Assembly (NCBI GenBank): GCA_017473435.1
Contig: JAFULG010000030.1
Coordinates: 1 to 36,234, forward strand
Length of the DNA: 36,234 bases
Source of the DNA: Clostridia bacterium
GTDB lineage: Bacteria > Bacillota > Clostridia > Oscillospirales > Acutalibacteraceae
Reading direction: 5' to 3'
Under the pieces are notes generated by a model. It was not told the origin of the DNA. It made no database searches and saw only the letters and a list, made by a program, of their open reading frames with translations. This document shows positions 32,436-36,234 of this stretch, piece by piece. Numbering within the stretch: position 1 is the first letter of the stretch; each line of letters starts with the position of its first letter. The position numbers were made by a program, and so were the translations under genes.

Positions 32436-32490
32436 GCTCGCCGCAGGGCGTTACCTTTCTTGAAAGAAAGGTAACCCAAAGAACTTTCGC
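32436..32490 (-). repeat. Family B structured repeat, copy B3
   Basis: Inverted orientation. A perfect 12-bp stem GTTACCTTTCTT/AAGAAAGGTAAC (32450-32461 with 32464-32475), with AAAGAACTTT outside and GCTCGCCGC on the other side, repeats the plan of B1. Confidence 0.5.
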
Positions 32491-32514
32491 TTTTATATTT
32501 TTTACCTTTTTCTC

Positions 32515-32543
32515 TTGTATCTTCCAAAACTAACTGATATAAT
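32515..32543 (+). promoter_or_regulatory. Promoter of the phosphoglucomutase gene
   Basis: TTGTAT (32515-32520), 17 bp, TATAAT (32538-32543), 37 bp before the start codon. The ribosome binding site is GAAAGGA. Confidence 0.6.
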
Positions 32544-32579
32544 ATATTTGTATAAATTTTTCCGAAAGGATATGATAAA

Positions 32580-34205
32580 ATGACATACCGTGAGAAATAT
32601 GAGAAATGGCTCGGCTTTGATGAGGAAACTGCAAAGGAGCTTTCCTCAATCACCGACGAAAAGGAAATTGAAGACAGATTTTATAAGGATATAGCCTTCG
32701 GTACGGGCGGCCTCAGAGGAATTATGGGTGCAGGCTCAAACCGTATGAACAAATATACAATAGGTAAGGCAACTTACGGTATTGCAAATTACCTCAAGAG
32801 CCGTAAGGACGGTGAAATTAAGGTTGCTCTTGCTTACGATTCAAGAAATAATTCAGCTTATTTTGCTTCTGTTGCAGCAGGAATTTTTGCGAAGTGCGGC
32901 TTCAAGGTTTTCCTCTATGAAACCCTTGTTCCTGTTCCCGTGCTTTCATTTACAACTGCCTTCCTCGGCTGTGATGCAGGTGTTATGATTACCGCCTCTC
33001 ACAACCCTAAGGAATATAACGGCTATAAGGTTTATGACGAAAAGGGCTGTCAGCTTTGCACAGAGGATGCTAATGCGGCAATCGGCTTCATAAATGAAAT
33101 CGAAGATTACCTTGCTATTCCCTTCGGAAGGGATAAGGATGAAAATATCACCCTTATCGGTGAGAATGTGCTTTCCGAATATCTCAAAAAGGTTAAGGAG
33201 CAGTCCGTTTATGAGCAAGCAAGCGATCTTAAAATCGTTTACACACCTCTCCACGGTACAGGTAATATTCCCGTAAGAAGAATGATTGACGGTATGAATG
33301 TTACCGTGGTTAAGGAGCAGGAGCTTCCTGACGGTAACTTCTCCACCGTAAGAAGTCCTAATCCCGAAGAAAAGGATGCTCTTACAATAGCTATTGAAAA
33401 AGCGAAGGAAATCGGCGGCGATCTTGTGCTTGGTACCGATCCCGACTGCGACAGAGTTGGTATTGCTGTCAAGCACGGTGATGAGTATGTGCTCTTTACC
33501 GGCAACCAGACAGGTGCACTTCTTGTCAATTTCATCCTTACAATGAAAAAGGCTTCTCTCAGCTCAAAGTCAACCCTTATCAAAACAATCGTTACAAGTG
33601 AGCTCGGTGCCGAAATCGGCAGAAGCTTCGGTCTCCACACCGAGGACACACTTACCGGCTTCAAGTATATCGGCGACAAAATCAACAAGTATGAGGCAAG
33701 CGGTGAGAGAGAGTTCGTTATCGGCTATGAGGAGTCCTACGGTTATCTTGTAGGTACACATGCAAGAGATAAGGACGCAGTTGTTTCTTCAATGCTTATC
33801 TGTCAGATGGCTGCATGGTACAAGAACAAGGGAATGACCCTTGTAGACGGCCTTAACGAGATTTATGATAAGTACGGCTATTACCTCGACAAGCTCGATT
33901 CCTTCACTCTTAAGGGTAAGGACGGCGCAGAGAGAATTGCTGAGCTTATGGTTCTTTTCCGTGAAAAGGGCGCAGAGATGTTCGACGGTGTTAAAGAGGT
34001 TGTTGACTACAGCGTTGGCGTGAACGACCTTCCCAAGGAAAACGTGCTTAAGTTCCTCTTCACAGACGGCACATGGATGGCTGTAAGACCTTCAGGTACA
34101 GAGCCCAAGATCAAGGTTTACTATTCTGTAAGACAGGATTCAAAGGTTCTTGCTGAAGAGAGACTTGAGGGCATCAGGAAAATAATTCTTGAAACAATAA
34201 ACTAA
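32580..34205 (+). CDS. pgcA: Phosphoglucomutase / phosphomannomutase
   Basis: Interconverts glucose 1- and 6-phosphate (or the mannose esters) in the cytosol, linking glycolysis to wall and glycogen precursors. The active-site phosphoserine motif TASHNPKEYNGYKVY is present near residue 140, the metal loop GTDPDCDRVGIA near residue 285, the sugar-binding EESYGYLVG near 380 and the phosphate-binding RPSGTEPKIKVYY near the C-terminus. Length is 541 residues, in the range of the PgcA family. GAAAGGATATG precedes the ATG. It is a single-gene unit with its own promoter and terminator. Glucose or mannose preference cannot be told from sequence. Confidence 0.95.
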   Translation: MTYREKYEKWLGFDEETAKELSSITDEKEIEDRFYKDIAFGTGGLRGIMGAGSNRMNKYTIGKATYGIANYLKSRKDGEIKVALAYDSRNNSAYFASVAAGIFAKCGFKVFLYETLVPVPVLSFTTAFLGCDAGVMITASHNPKEYNGYKVYDEKGCQLCTEDANAAIGFINEIEDYLAIPFGRDKDENITLIGENVLSEYLKKVKEQSVYEQASDLKIVYTPLHGTGNIPVRRMIDGMNVTVVKEQELPDGNFSTVRSPNPEEKDALTIAIEKAKEIGGDLVLGTDPDCDRVGIAVKHGDEYVLFTGNQTGALLVNFILTMKKASLSSKSTLIKTIVTSELGAEIGRSFGLHTEDTLTGFKYIGDKINKYEASGEREFVIGYEESYGYLVGTHARDKDAVVSSMLICQMAAWYKNKGMTLVDGLNEIYDKYGYYLDKLDSFTLKGKDGAERIAELMVLFREKGAEMFDGVKEVVDYSVGVNDLPKENVLKFLFTDGTWMAVRPSGTEPKIKVYYSVRQDSKVLAEERLEGIRKIILETIN

Positions 34206-34206
34206 A

Positions 34207-34274
34207 GCGAAAAGTTTTGGTCAAGCTTTTACAAAAGCTTGTCAGGGATTGTAAGGGGTGAAACCCCTTACGCA
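34207..34274 (+). repeat. Family A 3'-UTR repeat, copy A6
   Basis: Begins 4 nt after the phosphoglucomutase stop. Hairpin 1 is CAAGCTTTTACAAAAGCTTG and hairpin 2 is GTAAGGGG/CCCCTTAC. The terminator at 34306 follows. Confidence 0.8.
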
Positions 34275-34305
34275 TAAAAATCAAACAGCATATATAATAG
34301 TATAG

Positions 34306-34339
34306 AAAGACCTTACAGCGAAAAAACTGTAAGGTCTTT
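34306..34339. terminator. Bidirectional intrinsic terminator between phosphoglucomutase and the XRE regulator
   Basis: A 13-bp stem AAAGACCTTACAG/CTGTAAGGTCTTT (34306-34318 with 34327-34339). The distal arm touches the XRE regulator stop codon. Confidence 0.85.
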
Positions 34340-34551
34340 TATTTGTATCTGTCGGGGTTGTCGGTCTGTCCGAGCAGAAAATCAATGCTGGTGTTGTAAA
34401 ATTCCGAAAGCTTGATTAGAACATCGGTAGGGATATCACGCTGACCATTTTCGTAGTAGGAATAGCAAACCTGTGTGCATTGTAGAAAATCAGCCAAATC
34501 CTTTTGCTTCAAGTCTCGGTCCTCACGCAAATCACGGATGCGACGATACAT
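34339..34551 (-). CDS. XRE-family helix-turn-helix transcriptional regulator
   Basis: A 70-residue Cro/cI-type repressor consisting almost only of the DNA-binding domain: IRDLREDRDLKQKDLADFL (helices 1-2) then CTQVCYSYYENGQRDIP (recognition helix and turn), VLIKLSEFYNTSIDFLLG. No signalling or oligomerisation domain is seen. The start is the ATG at 34551 with AAGGTGG upstream; GTG codons at 34558-34563 are alternative. It is divergent from the membrane protein gene, and a duplicated AACA-N3-TGTT site lies in the shared promoter region, so it probably regulates itself and that gene. Confidence 0.9.
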   Translation of the reverse strand: MYRRIRDLREDRDLKQKDLADFLQCTQVCYSYYENGQRDIPTDVLIKLSEFYNTSIDFLLGQTDNPDRYK

Positions 34552-34593
34552 AATATACACCACCTTTTAGTTCCTATAAAAAAGTATAAGTAA

Positions 34594-34636
34594 AACAAAA
34601 TGTTATATTGACAAATATAACAAAATGTTATAAAAT
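34594..34636 (+). promoter_or_regulatory. Promoter with duplicated operator for the membrane/Sel1 islet
   Basis: TTGACA (34608-34613), 17 bp, TAAAAT (34631-34636). Two identical 14-mers AACAAAATGTTATA at 34594-34607 and 34619-34632, 25 bp apart, each contain the palindrome AACA-AAA-TGTT. One abuts the -35 and the other fills the spacer. This is the expected form of a repressor site for the adjacent XRE protein. Confidence 0.7.
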
Positions 34637-34661
34637 ATAAGCAAATGAAGGGGGTGTAGAT

Positions 34662-35102
34662 ATGGAAGATGCAATTATGGGTGTTGTAGCGATTGTGCTT
34701 GTTGTCGGTGCGGTTGTTGCCTGGTTTGGTTTAAGAAAGCTTGCACATAAAAGCGCACTCATCAGATGGTGGTGGAACAGCAGTTTTAAAATTGCTTCCT
34801 ATATTCCTTTTTGTGGTTGGATGACATGCTTTATGGTTACGGTCGATGAAGATGACAGAAAGGAAAAGGAGTTTTATCAGCAAGTCGGAAAGCAGTCCGA
34901 TGAGGTTGGCAGTAAACTTGCTGATTCATTGGTGAATAATTATCATCAGCAAGAAGCGCAAAGACAATCACTTGAAAGAGAGCTCGCTCAAAGATTCGGC
35001 AGAAGCGATATCACCGTTTCCGGTGACGGCAAAAGTGTCAAAATCGGGGACAGCGACTGGATGCCTTCCGATACGGTGAAGCGAAAGCTCGGAATAAAAT
35101 AA
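34662..35102 (+). CDS. Membrane protein of unknown function
   Basis: Not recognised. The 146-residue protein has an N-terminal transmembrane segment (residues about 4-24), a short basic loop, a second hydrophobic stretch (about 45-65, containing IPFCGWMTCFMVTV) and then a soluble, charged helical region rich in Gln and Glu (about 70-115), ending with a small beta-like tail ITVSGDGKSVKIGDSDW. The soluble part would lie in the cytosol if both hydrophobic stretches span the membrane. AAGGGGGTG precedes the ATG. It lies directly under the promoter with the XRE-type operators and 73 bp before the Sel1 gene, with a terminator-like hairpin between. Confidence 0.75.
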   Translation: MEDAIMGVVAIVLVVGAVVAWFGLRKLAHKSALIRWWWNSSFKIASYIPFCGWMTCFMVTVDEDDRKEKEFYQQVGKQSDEVGSKLADSLVNNYHQQEAQRQSLERELAQRFGRSDITVSGDGKSVKIGDSDWMPSDTVKRKLGIK

Positions 35103-35110
35103 GCAAAGCG

Positions 35111-35143
35111 GGTATTTTATGAGCACCATAAAATACCTTCTTT
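35111..35143 (+). terminator. Terminator-like hairpin between the membrane and Sel1 genes
   Basis: A perfect 10-bp stem GGTATTTTAT/ATAAAATACC (35111-35120 with 35128-35137) with a 7-nt loop is followed by TTCTTTTC. It may reduce read-through into the Sel1 gene. Confidence 0.65.
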
Positions 35144-35175
35144 TCATTATATTATAAAAGCAAGGAGAATTTGAA

Positions 35176-36003
35176 ATGGGATTTTTCAGGAAAGAAAAAG
35201 CAATTGATGTAAAACCGTTGACGGATTATTTTGAAGAAAGAGAAGGCGGGGAGCTTTTTAATTATGCGGTTAAAATTTTGTCGCCGCAGATATTTATGGG
35301 TGAAATATATATATATGAAAGTGCACAGGCTGCGGATAGTTGCTTTAAAGTGGATAAATATGAAACTATACCCAAGGTGTATAAAAAGGGAAAAATTTAT
35401 GCGTCAACCTTGCTGGAGCTTGCCTGTGAAAAAGGCAGCGGTGCGGCGGCGTTTTTGTTGGGAATACTTCACGAGCATGGTATAGGGTGTAGTAAAAGCA
35501 TGAAAACCGCAGAGCTATGGTATTCAAGGGCCATTGATTTGGTGTCCTATGAGGGTGGTGAAAAAGCCGCAGTATTTGTGCTGGCTGTGGCGAAAGCTCG
35601 TAGCAGCGGTTTCGATTTCAGTACCATGACCGATGAACCCGGAGTGGGTCTTGCAATTGCACTTACAAGCTTGAGAATGAAGACAGGTGTTCTGTATGAG
35701 ATAGTGAGCGAACAGCTTAAAAACAATCAGGAGTGGCTGGATGAGCTTGTACAGCTCGGTTACTTTATACTTTGCAATTATGCAATTAAAAGAGAAGTGA
35801 CAAGTATGTGCGAGTTGGCGGTGTGTATGTTTCAGAGTAACATTGCAGAAAACGGGGCGGTGAAAAGACTTTTTTATTCGGTTGGCGAAGAGAAAATAAT
35901 AAAAACGGGAGAGAAGCTACTGAACCGTTGTATAGGTTTGGCGAGAAGCGGTGACGATAAAGCACGGTATTATCTGGTAAATATTCTCGGAATGAAACTG
36001 TAA
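35176..36003 (+). CDS. Sel1-like repeat protein
   Basis: A 275-residue predicted all-helical soluble protein with at least one Sel1-like/TPR-type repeat at residues about 88-123 (AAFLLGILHEHGIGCSKSMKT, then AELWYSRAIDL), and a weaker one near the C-terminus (LARSGDDKARYYLVNILG). Such repeats mediate protein-protein contacts. No signal peptide. AAGGAGAATTT precedes the ATG. Codon use favours AAA and TTG more than the neighbouring housekeeping genes, which with the upstream regulator suggests an acquired islet. No catalytic domain was recognised, so a scaffold or immunity-type role cannot be told apart. Confidence 0.75.
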   Translation: MGFFRKEKAIDVKPLTDYFEEREGGELFNYAVKILSPQIFMGEIYIYESAQAADSCFKVDKYETIPKVYKKGKIYASTLLELACEKGSGAAAFLLGILHEHGIGCSKSMKTAELWYSRAIDLVSYEGGEKAAVFVLAVAKARSSGFDFSTMTDEPGVGLAIALTSLRMKTGVLYEIVSEQLKNNQEWLDELVQLGYFILCNYAIKREVTSMCELAVCMFQSNIAENGAVKRLFYSVGEEKIIKTGEKLLNRCIGLARSGDDKARYYLVNILGMKL

Positions 36004-36016
36004 AAAAAGAAATGTG

Positions 36017-36048
36017 ACGGGGCGGTCGTATCGAACGCCTCGTTTATC
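36017..36048 (+). terminator. Terminator after the Sel1 gene
   Basis: An 8-bp stem ACGGGGCG/CGCCTCGT (one G-T pair, 11-nt loop) is followed by TTATCTT. Confidence 0.55.
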
Positions 36049-36199
36049 TTATCCCGCCACATCTAGACAAAACTGCACAAAAAGCAATTCTACCCCAACA
36101 TATAGTGTCTTTTTAGCTGATGCACACAAACACACCCGGATACGTATACAAAAGAAGGGTCGATTAGTGAAAAAGCACAAAAAAGTTTGGTGAAAACTG

Positions 36200-36228
36200 T
36201 TGACAAAGACGGAAAATAGTGATAATAT
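36200..36228 (+). promoter_or_regulatory. Promoter for a gene beyond the window end
   Basis: TTGACA (36200-36205), 17 bp, TAATAT (36223-36228). No start codon follows before the window ends. The stretch 36049-36199 holds no convincing gene. Confidence 0.6.
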
Positions 36229-36234
36229 ATGCAA

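Noticed and set aside
1-36234. Genome-wide recoding of UAG as a sense codon
   Set aside because: An intact release factor 1 gene with GGQ loop and RF1-specific motifs is in the window, and 35 other genes read through without any TAG. The two TAG codons at the window start are better explained as local damage.
36049-36234. A minus-strand frame at the window end
   Set aside because: Cys/Phe-rich translation without a ribosome binding site, antisense to a clear promoter at 36200-36228.

Overview
The window looks like chromosome from an anaerobic gut-type member of the Clostridia, probably Oscillospiraceae/Ruminococcaceae. The evidence is the SCIFF peptide/maturase pair (a clostridial hallmark), a DUF951 protein, consensus sigma-A promoters (TTGACA/TATAAT), AGGAGG-type ribosome binding sites and moderate GC content. 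No tRNA, rRNA, CRISPR array or complete prophage was recognised. All 36 coding sequences called end in TAA (22) or TGA (14), none in TAG.

Layout. (1) 1-740: the 3' nine-tenths of an amino-acid ABC transporter ATPase whose 5' end carries two in-frame TAG codons. (2) 930-4460, minus strand: argG and argH, separated by a REP-associated tyrosine transposase (RAYT) framed by inverted REP palindromes. (3) 4490-10474, minus strand: a housekeeping series DUF951, prfA, sua5, coaE, lytic transglycosylase, M18 aminopeptidase, pnuC, with an attenuator-like hairpin directly before pnuC. (4) 10608-13767, plus strand: S1-domain protein, LmbE-type deacetylase, flavodoxin-like protein, small radical SAM enzyme. 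(5) 13804-18557, minus strand: a GH127 glycosidase, an isolated phage-type lysis cassette (CHAP endolysin, XhlA-like protein, LLH-type holin) behind a consensus promoter and a leader terminator, a CmpB-type membrane protein and an HD hydrolase. (6) 18742-23099, plus strand: a GSA-type aminotransferase with a double-domain class II aldolase, then a secreted metallophosphoesterase. (7) 23494-26466, minus strand: SCIFF precursor, SCIFF maturase and an Orn/Lys/Arg-type decarboxylase. (8) 26558-32296, plus strand: xanthine phosphoribosyltransferase followed by a complete BMP-type nucleoside ABC transporter, which together make a purine salvage operon. (9) 32515-34205: phosphoglucomutase. (10) 34339-36043: an XRE repressor divergent from a membrane protein and a Sel1-repeat protein, with a duplicated operator in the shared promoter region.

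Between genes the window is rich in dispersed, structured, probably transcribed repeats. Family A has two hairpins and six copies; five lie just after a stop codon, in sense orientation, and before an intrinsic terminator, and the copies show paired compensatory changes. Family B has three copies. A hairpin-rich 280-bp block follows the phosphoesterase, and a multi-hairpin block lies between DUF951 and prfA. The least explained items are the family A element, the promoter-plus-terminator control of the orphan lysis cassette, the aminotransferase/pseudo-duplicated aldolase pair and the XRE/membrane/Sel1 islet.
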